Shown: piece after piece, positions 25,099 through 36,424 of the stretch
How the letters are laid out: every line of letters starts with the position of its first letter
Numbering within the stretch: the first letter of the stretch is position 1
NCBI GenBank assembly: GCA_902805475.1
Contig: CADCSX010000008.1
Coordinates: 124,001-188,000, forward strand
Direction: 5' to 3'
DNA: 64,000 nt
Source of the DNA: Entonaema liquescens
Taxonomy: Eukaryota > Ascomycota > Sordariomycetes > Xylariales > Xylariaceae
Notes under the pieces: generated by a model
What the model saw: the letters and a program-made list of their open reading frames with translations, nothing else
What the model was told of the DNA's origin: nothing
Database searches by the model: none
Position numbers and translations under genes: made by a program

Positions 25099-25325
25099 TG
25101 TTTCGGAGGAAAATGTGAGGAGCGCACAGTCGCAAATCGAGGTATGGGTTACACTTGGCGGAAGCCGAGCAACGGGAAATGTCGAGTTTATGTGGCAACC
25201 TTAGTATTTTTGAATTGGTTTGCGTATCGAGAAAAAAAAAAAAAAAAGGTGCAAATGATATTGCTAATCTTATTGCTCCCCAGAAAATGGTGGCGGATTA
25301 AGTGGAGGGGGTCGAGGTAGCGGTC

Positions 25326-25395
25326 GCATTCGCAGACGTAGACGTGGACGCAGATGTAGATGCAGATGTAAACGCAGACGTAGATGTGGACGGAG
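25326..25395. repeat. Degenerate hexamer minisatellite (GCAGAY/GTAGAY type)
   Basis: About eleven hexamer units of the type GACGTA, GATGCA, GACGTG follow each other in register. On the minus strand the units read as Ser/Thr/Ala repeats in an open frame, a by-product of the hexamer period. It lies about 230-300 bases upstream of the SRPK start codon. Confidence 0.85.
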
Positions 25396-25752
25396 GAGAC
25401 GGAAGATGGGAAGAAGGATGAATTAATAAGAATGCGAAACCATACGATTTGGCGCGACGCGATGCAAGGCGACGTGCCACCAGTCGATAGAGTCAATGCG
25501 ATACGGCACGATATACAAATAGGGAATGCGGCCTTGCTTCCCCTAACTCTTCTTTGCGTTACTGGTTGCCGCGTAGAATTTATCAATACTCGGATTCGAC
25601 GATCTTTGATGATGCGGTTGTTAGGAAAGGTAAAACGATAAAATTTGTTCGCAACAAGAACGAATTACCACAGTATAATAAGTGCTAGGTGCAATTGAAT
25701 GAGAAATAAAGGTGAGAGGGGATCAGTGACAAGACGGGTATGTTTGTTCTTG

Positions 25753-25756
<4 letters not shown>

Positions 25757-25784
<28 letters not shown>
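25757..25784. repeat. CT dinucleotide microsatellite
   Basis: Fourteen CT units lie about 660 bases upstream of the SRPK start codon; they read as GA on the transcript strand. Confidence 0.95.
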
Positions 25785-25788
<4 letters not shown>

Positions 25789-25883
25789 TCCTCCTAGACA
25801 AAAATACCCCAAGGTCAAGATTTATTGTTAGAAGGTTTAAAGGCAGAATGGTCAAGGAGATCAGTGAGGTCAGTGTAAGTAAG

Positions 25884-25912
25884 GTACGATGGTAAGGTAA
25901 GGTAGGTAAGGT
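25884..25912. repeat. GGTAA-type short tandem repeat
   Basis: Imperfect tandem copies of GGTAA / GGTAG lie directly before the ACCTAGGTA-type words at 25915-25945. The stretch is non-coding low-complexity DNA. Confidence 0.7.
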
Positions 25913-26572
25913 AACCTTAGAATATGTACCTAGGTATCTACCTGCGTATGCATATGTACCTTACGTACCGGTATGAAATGGTTAATGTAATCCAGTTTGT
26001 AATGGATTTTTAGTGGAATGGTGCTTTTCTATATATTTTCTGTCTGGTCGCAAAATCTTGGATTCCCAACGTCATAAGGAAGATTGTTACCGGGGGGTGG
26101 GGGGAGTCGTGCCTTCTCGGTCCTTTCACGTTGTCAACGTGCACTTACAACAGGTACCTAGGTAAAAGAAGCCATTGTTACAAGGTCCCCAACTAAACAT
26201 AGATACATAACCGGAACTTGGGAAAAAAAAAAAAAAAAGGAGATGAGTTATTGATATAACTTATTATATTGTCCCTTTTAAAAATCATATATTAAGATGT
26301 CACGGATTTAAACATAAGTAAAATGGAAAGAAAATTATAACTTCGTACCTCATATGTGCATCAATCTTAAATAATGGAAGGTAGAGATAGAGGGGTAGAT
26401 AGAGGGGCAGAAGGAATGTGGGAATCGGTCACCACGCGGCTTTTCCTCTAGTCTCTAATCATTAAGTGGGATGTCAATGGGGGATCTCAAGGAATAGAAG
26501 GCGAACTTTGACCGGACCTTTCTGATAAGATAAGATACTTGAGAATACACCCCTTGAGTTAAAGAATACATG

Positions 26573-26584
26573 TATATATAAAAA
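26573..26584 (+). promoter_or_regulatory. TATA-like element
   Basis: TATATATAAAA lies about 116 bases upstream of the ATG of a 32-codon ORF. Such elements also arise by chance in AT-rich spacers, so its role is uncertain. Confidence 0.25.
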
Positions 26585-26699
26585 CAGCGATCGTGACTCT
26601 TTACCTATCACCTATTTTCATTCCTCATTTCCCAGTGGCTAATTTTATAAAACTATTCTTCTTAGCTCTTCTTAGCTTAATTACGTGCCTTAGGTCGAG

Positions 26700-26798
26700 A
26701 TGCTTGAGAAGCAGCACGAAACTATGCGCCAAGGCCTCGATTGTGGACTATTTTCCAACTGTGGGACGAACGGCTGGACCATCCTCCCAAATCAGTAA
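26700..26798 (+). CDS. Very small candidate ORF, 32 residues
   Basis: An ATG-TAA frame encodes a Gly/Asn-containing peptide with two cysteines (CGLFSNCGTNGW). It is preceded by a TATA-like element and a pyrimidine-rich leader (TTCTTCTTAGCTCTTC). I do not recognise it, it has no signal peptide, and frames of this size are expected by chance. Confidence 0.15.
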   Translation: MLEKQHETMRQGLDCGLFSNCGTNGWTILPNQ

Positions 26799-27939
26799 TC
26801 AAGGAAAGTTGTATGACCTCAACGAGCAGCACAAGGTGGTGATACCTAACTAGTAGCTCTATCTACTTTATTTAATCGAAAAATATCATATATCGTAAGA
26901 GTTCTCGAGGTAGAAAATTACAACTATTCTTTTTTTTTTTGTATATATATATAATTAACTAACTAGTTGAATTTCCTTACTTACGAAGTTTATAAGATAA
27001 TATTCTCAAGTTCCCCTTACTTAAGTACTTATTGTTTTATCCGCCTGGCTTTATGACTATTTTCTCATAGAATAGTTTGCGAGTAATTATTGTATCTTTC
27101 GTTTCTATTTGTCTATCTTGCTCATCCTCTTCACCCCCCGCGTTGGGTATCTACAAGCGCTCGGTCCCATCTAAATCAGGCAACCCGGCAGCGACCTGCA
27201 GGAGAAACAAGACCTGATCTGAACTTGTCTGTCTAACTGGTCTCGCCTCTTCCTAACCTAGCCTTTCTAGAATATACCCTCTAGCGCGTCGACGAGGTAT
27301 TTATGTGCGGGCTTTTATTCACACGTCCATATCTTGCTAGGTATATGTACAGCCGACCTTGGCCATGAGCAAATCGATACTTCATCATTGGGTTATTATA
27401 ATTAGCTTCTACCTGGACCCCAAGCCTCGGAAGTTCGTATTATGTTTTCTCCCGTCTGACCTGCAGGAGACCGGGGATCCTCCACTTACGCCTCAATCGA
27501 ATCGAGGCGTTATTGCATCATCGGCTGCTTCTTCATTGGATAGGAACCTGGCGCTTGGGAAAGGCCAAGCTTTTGGCCCCTTGCTGAGGTAAGAAGCTTC
27601 TCACCGGCGCTGTTGACCGGCACAGATCCGGAGATCCGATATATGATCTATACCGAAGCCCACGATGAGTCCCCGCGCCTCTACCGATAATTCAAGGCAT
27701 TATGTACAACCGACGTCGATCTTGGTGGGATATATTATTTAATACTCAATTTGCCAGAGCAGGTAACCATTTACTTTTAGATAATACATCCTTACTATGA
27801 GGGTATGGAGGCTCGTTGCTACATCAATACATCTTACAGAGCTAGAACTACGGCTCTAAACGCGTTGGTATCTGTAAATAAATATTGACTTATTGACTTA
27901 TACAACTATGATATATGTATAGTAAACTTCATTTGCTCT

Positions 27940-29502
27940 TCACAATTCTACTGACGCTTCTTCCCCGTCCGTGGCAGGCGTCCTTATCAGTAAAAGCTCC
28001 TCTTGTCTCCCATAAACCCATTGCCAACCATCAGTTGCTTCATCCCAATACACATCCTCTTCTTGAGGGAAAACAATTGTTCGGTTCCTTTCAGGGACGA
28101 AATGTTCTGCGAATAGTTCGATGCTGTAGTACGTGTTCTTTAATAGAGGGAGGTCTCCGAGGACTGGGACCTTGTCTTGAAGATTTGTCATGCCTGAAAG
28201 AAGTTAGCGAAATAACTAAGATAGAGGGTGGTATATGGGAAACACGATACTTACCAATTACTGTCCCAGCCGAGTGGCCCCATTCCCCAGTGGCATGGCA
28301 GTAGATCTTGCCTTGAATGTCTTCACTGTGCATTTGCTCCAGTGAAGCTTTCAAGATCTCATTGCCTGTCATCCCGATTTTCATGTTGCTCTTCACAATA
28401 TCCTGTAAGCGGTTAACCTTTTTCAGGCCCTCTATCATGCCCTTGGGTACGTCAGCCTCCGTCTCTCCGGGGTACAGAACATAGCCTATGTGCTGAGTAT
28501 CGGTGTTTAACCCGAGGGCTGATACACCGAAATCTGTGTGGATTAGATCGCCGTACTGAATTGGGCGATCGGGCGCCCGAGGGTCATCCACCGAGGAAGA
28601 AGGATCATCTGCTGCAGGGAACCCTTTCCCCGTCAAGATGAAGACACTAGGCTGGAACCAGGTGGTATAATTTAAGGATTGGATCTTCTCTCGCATCCAC
28701 CATTCGATATCCTGTAGAGCCGATATTCTTAGCTTAGGACTTTACTATTCACGCGGTGCTCAATATGTACCAACTTACCCAGCTTGTGGACTCCCCAGGC
28801 ACAATGACCTTCTCACTAAACGCTTCCTCGATGATAGCCCAGCTTGTTTCCATCAGCTTCTGGTACCACGGTAGCCTGCTATTCACCATCGTTGCAACCA
28901 GTTCAACACCCAGCATAGGCTCCAACACAAAGCTATCTTTCCACTCCTCCCCCACGCCTTTGACAACAGCATCAAGTTCACCAGCATGTAATCCCCCCGA
29001 GAACGCTATTTCCGAATGTGTGTTCAGCGCAATGGAGCGTGGTTGCTGTGTCGCCAGAATCTGACGCAGTTCTGTCCACACAGCTTCCGTATTCTCAATC
29101 CATGAATAGCTAGATGGTGCCCCGCCGACTGGATCGGCCAGGAAGAGATGCGTGGTACGTCGCCTAGCAGAGAACTGGGTAGCTTCCTTGAGAGCCCAAA
29201 ACACAGTGTCCTCGGCATATTCGCGCTGGCTCATCTATTAGGTTGGTTAGACATGTTGTAGAAGAAGACCTATTGTATCAATATACCAGCCAGGCATCAA
29301 CGCCATACTTGCGTAGTAATCCGGGGATCAGAGCTTTACGCTCTTCGGTCCACCCATCTAGGAGCTTCGCTTGCTCCCGCAGGGAGGGCAGTTCTTGGAC
29401 CTCAGATGTTTTCCCGGGAGCTGTTCCAACATGCGCTCGTACTATAGTGCAAACAGTCCAGCTGTTTATCAAGCAGGTGAGGAGTACTATAGGACCCCGC
29501 AT
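27940..29502 (-). CDS. Secreted M24-family metallopeptidase (Xaa-Pro aminopeptidase-like)
   Basis: Predicted 460 residues in four exons: 29502-29287, 29234-28779, 28711-28255 and 28193-27940. All junctions are GT-AG and in phase. The N-terminus is hydrophobic (MRGPIVLLTCLINSW) and probably a signal peptide, so the enzyme is likely extracellular or in the secretory path. The first half is the creatinase/prolidase N-terminal region. The second half is the pita-bread catalytic fold: HTDFG and the following NTDTQ supply aspartate metal ligands, GEWGHSAGTVIG the histidine, YYSIELFAE and FPQEEDV the two glutamates. The family removes N-terminal residues next to proline or cleaves related dipeptides using two metal ions. 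The order of ligands is complete, so it is probably active. Exact specificity cannot be read from the sequence. Confidence 0.88.
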
Positions 29503-32267
29503 CGTTGAGCAGATAAGACAATCTAGCTTGACAGTCTTTTTCGTTGGTTATGTATGGTAATGAATACACGATCTTAAATATTTGCTTCGTGCAGATGGAC
29601 GTTTATGTCCATATTCTTCTAGCCAAGAGACATCCGAGTGAAGATCGGTTCCTGAACGATGTACCTCGGGAGCGTAGGTCCATCATCCCGTATCGGCGGG
29701 GGATTCCGATCGATTGAGGCGTTGCCTGGTGAACCTACCTAGCTACGACACCTCCTCTTTTGGGCAAGTATATAAACAACCGGTAGTTACAGGAAACTGT
29801 TCTTCTTCACAGCACTGGCCCAGCCAGGGACTGTAATGAAAAAAAAAAAAAGGTGTGACTCAGCAGAGCTGGAAAGGTTCCAAAAAGTTTAGTGAAGTAT
29901 AAAAGTTACTATCACTATTGAGTGACAAAGCCACGATGTGATTACCTGCGGATTAGTGATACCACAAGAGCTTCAGATGATACGTACCTTCCCTCACCTC
30001 AGGAAAATACCCAGAGACTGCTTGACATAGGACACCTAACTCCCTTAGGCAAGTCTCCGATGCCTGACCTTTCTGACTGCCCTAGAGCTCGAAATCCTTC
30101 GCGGCGCTGGCAGAAACCTCTCCACCGGACGGATTGGTTCGCCATCGGGGCTTATCTCCCCGGCCCCAGATACTTTGAAAGCACCAGGGTGCCGCGGCGA
30201 TGAGGGTGAGGTGTGTAACGTGAGCAATGCCTCCTCCGTCCTCCTCGGAGACATTACAAGAACCCCCTTGCACATCGAGGAACGCCGCCATCCCAGGGCA
30301 CTTCCCCCTAGGCAGGCGGACACGACAAGAGCACCGAAGTACCACATGTCGATAGCACCAACGTTTGCGGCCAGCCCGATGCTGTAAAAACTTGAACCTA
30401 CGTTGGCACCGTCCCAGCAAGTACTAGCCTGGCAACACGGGGCACGGTATTAAACTTCTCTGCCTTTATCTCTTCGCCTTGCTCCTGCGAAGGTCCAGGG
30501 ACCCGGCCGACCCCGATATAATTTATAATCTTGGTGTAATTCTGCTGCTGTTAGTAACATTGTTGTCGCCTTTGTAATTGCTGCTGCTACCTTCAGCGTT
30601 AGTCATGTCACTATCACCAGCACCGGAACTGCTGCTGATGCACCTACAAAATATAATATAATGATTGGCCGGGGTCAGCATGGGTTTGATTGAGGCTAGA
30701 GGGGTATGTCGACAGTTTCCTGAGGTGAGGGTGCTCCCCTTCCCATAAATGGCAAAGCCACTTAAGAGTAGATCCAGGCCAGCGGCACGTAGGTCATCCA
30801 CATGAGCACAAGGCCGCGACCTAGAGGGGAGAGGAGCCTTCGCTTCCATTGTCGATAAGATTTATAGCTAGCATGTTGTTTAACTGCACAAGTAATGGTG
30901 AGTTGCTTTGAAATATATTTACCAGTTTGGTATGTTGGAAACTTTAGGGTGATTGAATGAATGGATGATAGATAAATAATGAGGTCGGAAGGGATTGAGG
31001 TTGGGAGGACAAGTGCAGGATGGAGAGGAAAGGCTCGAAAAGGTTTAAAGTGAAGAGTTAAATGTAGAGGGAAAAAAAGAGATAATTGATGCGAATTTTG
31101 AATACAGATTGTGGTGTGGGAGAAATAGGGTAAGGGTTGTGTTTTTGGGAAGTGAAGGTAGTCAAAGTCAAGATGTGCATAGGTTTGAATGGAAATATGA
31201 ATTAGGGAATTAGGAATATTTGACTCGTACCTTTGATTATCTTTGGTTTGAAAAAGGTGAAAAAGGTGAAAAGGGTGAAAGAAGTTGTTTTTGTTGGTTG
31301 TGATGGTAGTGTTGGTGACGATGTGAGTGGAAGACTGGAAGGGAAAAATGTGGGAGGATGGGCCATGTTTATATATTAAAAATTCCAGGCAGCTGATTCT
31401 AAGCAATTGATCTACGTTGTTTCCTAATATCTTTCGTACCTTCTTACGTACCTTGGGTATATTTAATTATTGTTGCCTGTCAAAGATATTGAGTGATTCA
31501 AGTTGTTATAGCAACCCAAGTACCTACCTACCTACCTACATGTACCTAACCAATGAAAAAACCATTTTATTAGTTTTGAAGATGTAATCAGGTATCTACC
31601 TAGGTACTTACGTACCTTTAAACTTACATGCCTCCCAAATAAACTACTTCATGTGCTGCTAACTATTTCCCTTCAGTTTACCTACATGCGTACCCTACTA
31701 ACATACCTCACAGATGTACCTAGAGGTGTACCTAATATCTTCGCTTGATTTAAAATCTACACGGGCCAACGATAAATGCTTAAATATCTTAAAATAATGA
31801 TTAGTTTAGCTCGTCTGTATTGTATATTTCCTAAACGAAGTCCGGGGTTCTCTTCATAGTCACAATCGGCCCCTATTATAGTAAGGGATCAAGAACGAAC
31901 AAATATCTACGATAAATCTATATTACGTTTGAAAATGTATCCAGAACATTACCTAGGTACCTATGATATGGTGGTACGTACTTAAGGTACCTAATACTGT
32001 AATATGCCACCTTGAGGTTAGCACCCTTAACCAGCTGAACCGTCTTCACGATTTAAAATTTGAGTATTTCCTGATCTTTGAAATTCTCGAGCCTGTGACC
32101 GCGTAGTAGCTAGTGCACTATCTAATTAAGCACTTATCGTGTTACTCCTATGGTTGCCTTGGGCAAGCTCATATGATGTTGAATAAGGCAATCTAGTATG
32201 CTAGGTATTTGATATGCTTCAATATAATATTTCAAGTCTTACCTCCTAGTGATTGCTATTCTGACCT
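29503..32267. other. Gene-poor spacer with a GC-rich patch
   Basis: About 2.8 kb between the peptidase start and the RBR ligase stop. 30050-30420 is markedly GC-rich and open on both strands but shows no known motif. A minus-strand frame at 30849-30523 has a good start context (CGACAATGG) and a CT-rich upstream leader, but encodes no recognisable domain and could not be spliced to the GC-rich patch. From 31500 to 32000 the DNA is full of ACCTA/TAGGT words. Confidence 0.5.
30523..30849 (-). CDS. Uncertain small ORF, 108 residues
   Basis: Open frame with a Kozak-like start and a pyrimidine-rich leader upstream on the minus strand (30860-31400). The second half is Ser/Asn/Gly-rich low complexity. 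No signal peptide, membrane span or known domain is visible. It may be the first exon of a gene whose other exons I could not place, or non-coding. Confidence 0.2.
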   Translation of the reverse strand: MEAKAPLPSRSRPCAHVDDLRAAGLDLLLSGFAIYGKGSTLTSGNCRHTPLASIKPMLTPANHYIIFCRCISSSSGAGDSDMTNAEGSSSNYKGDNNVTNSSRITPRL

Positions 32268-34771
32268 TTACCCAAACATATACTGAAGTTGATCCAACCC
32301 AATTCCATTATGTACTTTTGTCATATGTTCGTAGCAACCTTTGGGTTCTATGAATGTTTCCAAGCATACCCAGCAGATGTGTGCGCCACACTGGCAGGTT
32401 ATATGGTTACATCCATCGATCTTCTCTATAGGAACTTTACACTTGGGACAGTCTTTAGCGCCAGTCTCTTTCTTCCACAGCGCAAGGGCTTCAAACCCGC
32501 CGGTCAGATTATCCTTATGATCTTCGCATGTCATGGTTCCATGCTGGGCTTTGCATGCCGTGCACACAAGTACATGGCACTTGGGGCACATCTGGGTTCT
32601 AGGTATGGCGTTGATCCGGTAGATATACCCACAATCCACGGATGGGCAGTAACTAAATAAATGGGGATTGTGTCGTAGGTATGAATTGAGGGATTTCTCT
32701 AGTAGCTCCTCGAATGAGCTTGATGAGAGATATTCTTGCAACTCTGGGAGCTCCATCGTTTTTGAACAACTTCCAGATCCTCCGACACAGGATATACGGG
32801 TAGTTGTGTCTTGTGTCATAGCTGAAAAACATAAGTTCTCGAAACAGTCAAGACAGTAGATGTGGCCGCATTGCGTATGGATTGGGTCTTCGGCTACATT
32901 CCAGCATACAGAGCAATCTTGATCACCCTGAACGCTTATCTCCCTTTGCGTTTCCTCTTTGATATTGACCAAGGAAGTTGCTATATCATAGTCTTTCGCA
33001 GTACCGATTATGGTAATACGTTTTGGCGTTGATGTGATATCGAACAAGACTTTCTCGGAGCCCAAGTTATCTTCTATCCTCTTCAAACCTCCTCGAAGCG
33101 CCCATAAGAACTCATGATCCTTAAGCTGAATATCGAAGTGTTGGGACGACTCATCTCGCAGAAGTCCGGCAATTTCAGCTTGACCAGTCTCACAATCCGT
33201 CAGTGACCCGTATAACTGAAGTTGCGACTTAACCTTGTTCCGGATAATGGCGATCCCGTTCCTCAGTTCTATACGCCTTAATTGATCGGATAGTAGCCCG
33301 TTCTTATGAAGCGCTGGGTGCCACAAAGCGGAAAAGCTATCTCTAGCCACAATGCCGGATGTTATCTTTGAGATAGTATTTTGTGCTTTGGCCACCTCCT
33401 TTTCTGACTCTCCCTCTATTTTCAACACCCGGTACCATTTCGGAGGATTGGAGTTTTCGTAGGCCACGTATGTCAAATGTGAAGCCTTCCAAGCTCTGAT
33501 ATTGGCTTTAAGTTGTGCGCGAACTGCTTCGTAGATCTTCGCGTGTACCTTAAACTTTGCCGTATGTACTAGCTGTACGGTAAGTTTGGCAGTTTTGTGG
33601 AAAGGGAGCGGTGTCCCATTAAGTGATGTTGCAGCTTGTCTGGAATCAGTCTCGCTATTGAATCGTGCACTTGCTTTCATGCGTTTACCAGTAGTGTCAG
33701 GGGTAAGCTCCCACCAGTCCAAAGGACCAATAGACGTGAACAATGATTGAATCTCTGTTGAGCATGTCTCATCATCAGCTATATATGAAGGGCGGCCAAG
33801 TTGGATTCCCCGCGGCTTATCCTTTTGATGATAGATGGACCTCTCGACATCAGATTCAGTTGCGGAGCCCGGCACTTCTGTTAAACACACAGTCCACGCC
33901 AAGGGATTATGACGCCCCTCTCCACCTGTTGGACCATTGCAGTGTACACTTTGGTTTAAAATCTTATATGCTCCAACTCGGAAGTTGTCGTTTACTCGCT
34001 TGGCAATCTCCTTGTTGCCAAAGTTGAGCCATGCTGTCCTGTACGGCTTGTGCCAAGATACATGGACCTTGCAGCAAGCAACACGAAGAGTATTCGAATC
34101 TGACTTGATAGGGTCCTGTATGGAGGTAGCTATCGGTTGCACGCCTTGGATTGCACGAGGATTCTTCTGTAGATTAAGTCTTTTTGTAGCTGCTTTAGCG
34201 AACTCAGGGTCTCTGACTTTTACTAGGGCGCTCCAAAGATCCTGTCCCCGGGTGATGCGTACTTCGGCTTCGATTGGGGCACTGATATCGTAAGATCGAA
34301 GGATGTCCAATACAGAATCTCTTGTGCTATCTCGTGGAAGTTTGCTTATCTGAATAGTAGAAAAGTCTGATGGTAATGATATCTCTTCGACTGTCGCGCC
34401 CATCTCAAAATGAACCAGGGCGCCACAAATAGTACGCGCAACCTTGGCTTGTGTCGCAGGCGTAGTCACAGGCGTATTGATCTACAATAATCGTCAGTTA
34501 AGAAGCATTTTCTTCTTGCTAGCCCTACCTCATCTGGGATGCTTTGAAGGGAATCGACTAGTAAGGTGTTCTTCATGTGTAGGTATGAGCAAGAATCTCC
34601 ATTCCGGCACCGACCTTGCTGGAAAAACCGGCATTGTATTTGAGCCCGTGAGTCATTGGATGGCGCAAGTTTTGTATTAGATCCTAGAGGCATGGGATTA
34701 GGATAAGCAAAGTGGTGTCCTTCGCTTCGCCTGAAATCGAATGCAGTCGGGTTTGGTTTGAATTTCGCCAT
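32268..34771 (-). CDS. RBR-type E3 ubiquitin ligase with N-terminal CCCH zinc finger
   Basis: Predicted 818 residues in two exons, 34771-34529 and 34481-32268, around a 47 nt intron. A CCCH finger lies at residues 47-65 (C-x7-C-x5-C-x3-H). Next come stretches that look like divergent RRM/KH-type RNA-binding units (for example ISLPSDFSTIQISKLPRDS). The C-terminal 215 residues are a full RING-IBR-RING module: RING1 from residue 604 (CSVC...CGHIYCLDC), the IBR (YCPSVDCGYIY, CPKC, C-x2-C), and RING2 from about 759 (CPKCKVPIEKIDGCNHITC). Cys772 in DGCNHITC sits where the ubiquitin-thioester cysteine of RBR ligases is found. RBR ligases take ubiquitin from E2 onto this cysteine before passing it to the substrate. 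The RNA-binding front end suggests a substrate or localisation tied to RNA; that part is inference. Confidence 0.9.
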
Positions 34772-35359
34772 TGTTTGGCATATGAATAATGGCCATATAC
34801 CAAAACTAACCCGAGCGGAGATGCACTAACCTCTATGTAAAGAGGTTGGGGAGGCATAGGACGTACCTATAGAAATACAACAACGTTGTAATGATTATGT
34901 GTTAGGCATCCAAGCTTGAGTGACCAGTTAAAACCTATAAATTGCATGTTACAGTCACACGGCATATCTATAGTCAACCGCGACGAAAGAAACCAGAAAG
35001 CCTCACCGAAACTGTAGTATTTCTGGATTGTCAATATCACTGGTCCGACCCTCTCAAGAGAGGAGTACAATAGGTCGGTTGGCTGGGTACTTTTGCGTAC
35101 AGCAGTTGTCACCAGCAAATGAAACGAAGTAGTTCAATGCAACTCTTCTGAAATAGTAATTGCACACGTATAGATATGACCAGTCTTATACAGATGCCGA
35201 AATCTAAGTGGGTTATCTTTGCCCTGGTCACGTTATAAGTTCAAACTTTAGGACTTGAAGTAGAGACATCATGTAAGTCAGTATGATCAGATTCCCGTGA
35301 TATATTTTTGGCAGTTATTGCTGGATATAACTCTCTGGCTCATATAGATAGCTAGCTAC
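34772..35359. other. Spacer, nothing seen
   Basis: About 590 bases between the RBR ligase start and the beta-helix gene stop, both on the minus strand. No gene or repeat is evident. Confidence 0.6.
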
Positions 35360-36424
35360 TTAGCAAATGTTCTTGCTAGCATTACCTTCGATTGTCCAGT
35401 TGGTATTGTCACCGCAAGGGGACTCGCGAACGGAGTTATTGTTCACGGTGAGGGTAATCCAAATGTCGCGGTTGTTAGGAAATTCGTCGCGGGCTGCAAG
35501 ACGTACTTCGCCACCTCCGTTGACTGTGCCCCCACGGATCGAAAGATTGTAGCAGTTTTCAATAAGGATGGCGTTATTGCCATTACCAGAGAGGTCAACG
35601 CTCTCGATGACCGCCGCTCCCGATTGCGAGACGCAGAAGATGCCACGGCCTCCACCCCGAGATACGACTTTGTCAACGTGAACATTAGTATTATAATTGC
35701 CGTTAGGGTTCTGGCCGTTATTATTCGCCATTCGAAATGTCGCATACCCGGTACCTTTGGCGACGTTTTCACCATCGACAAGCTTAACATTGGCGTTGGT
35801 GGTCTTTTGAAGCAGCAAGCCGCACTCGCCTACGTCTTTTGCGATAACCTGGTTGATTTCAAGACCGTCAATGTTCCAAGTCTCAACGGCGTGGCTGCCG
35901 GCTCCGGTAACTTTTATAACATCCATCTTTACATTAGAGTTTGCGGCTGCGTCTCTGTCAAAACGGATGCCCAAACCGCCGCTAAGATTCATCGTGATCT
36001 TCCCAAGAACTAGATTCTTGACACCGTAGAACCGCAAGCCAAAGTACGGGTTGCCAGTCATGGTAAGGTACGGAATTTGAACATCAGAGGTGTCCAAGGA
36101 CTCAATTGCACCATGCCCGGCTCGGTTTCCAACGTTGATGGTACCGCAGCCCTCAAAGATCTTGCCACTGCTAATGGTGATAGTATTTGCGCCAATGGAG
36201 CCCGAGGCTATGACGGAGACACGTTGGCCGCTGCTTATTGAATTTACAGCGGCCTGGATCGCTGCACGATAGTCAGATCCAGAATAAACTGTACTTGATC
36301 CTTTAGTCGCCTTGAAGGAATTGCCAGAACCGGTGACGGTAGCATCTGGAGTACCAGACCCGCACTGCGCCTGGACGGCAGCGACAAATGCGAGCGTCGC
36401 AGCGATTATGAAAGATCGCACCAT
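35360..36424 (-). CDS. Secreted right-handed beta-helix protein
   Basis: Single-exon gene encoding 354 residues from the ATG at 36424 (ACCATGG context); the open frame extends five codons further only to a GTG. A clear signal peptide (MVRSFIIAATLAFVAAVQA) is followed by a mature start at QCGSG. The body is a series of short beta-strand turns with Asn/Gly ladders (for example GAGSHAVETWNIDGLEI, VHVDKVVSRGGGRGIF, SGNGNNAILIENCYNLSI), the pattern of parallel right-handed beta-helix proteins of the pectate-lyase/polygalacturonase superfamily. No canonical glycoside hydrolase family 28 catalytic triad (NTD, DD, GHG) is seen, so enzyme activity is uncertain. A TATA element lies about 90 bases upstream. 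It could be a cell-wall polysaccharide lyase, a binding protein or an effector-like secreted protein. Confidence 0.85.
   Translation of the reverse strand: MVRSFIIAATLAFVAAVQAQCGSGTPDATVTGSGNSFKATKGSSTVYSGSDYRAAIQAAVNSISSGQRVSVIASGSIGANTITISSGKIFEGCGTINVGNRAGHGAIESLDTSDVQIPYLTMTGNPYFGLRFYGVKNLVLGKITMNLSGGLGIRFDRDAAANSNVKMDVIKVTGAGSHAVETWNIDGLEINQVIAKDVGECGLLLQKTTNANVKLVDGENVAKGTGYATFRMANNNGQNPNGNYNTNVHVDKVVSRGGGRGIFCVSQSGAAVIESVDLSGNGNNAILIENCYNLSIRGGTVNGGGEVRLAARDEFPNNRDIWITLTVNNNSVRESPCGDNTNWTIEGNASKNIC

Larger units (their letters stand above)
25099..27939. other. Gene-poor spacer
   Basis: About 2.8 kb between the SRPK start codon and the M24 peptidase stop. The first 700 bases hold the SRPK promoter side, with a hexamer minisatellite, a CT run and GGTAA repeats. 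Beyond that the DNA is AT-rich with several poly-A/T tracts (26223-26238, about 26930). Only one very small candidate ORF with a TATA-like element is worth listing (26700-26798). Confidence 0.55.

Noticed and set aside
30762..31406. 214-codon minus-strand frame rich in Ser, Thr, His and Phe
   Set aside because: It is a translated pyrimidine-rich leader with no domain; the composition follows CT-rich DNA.
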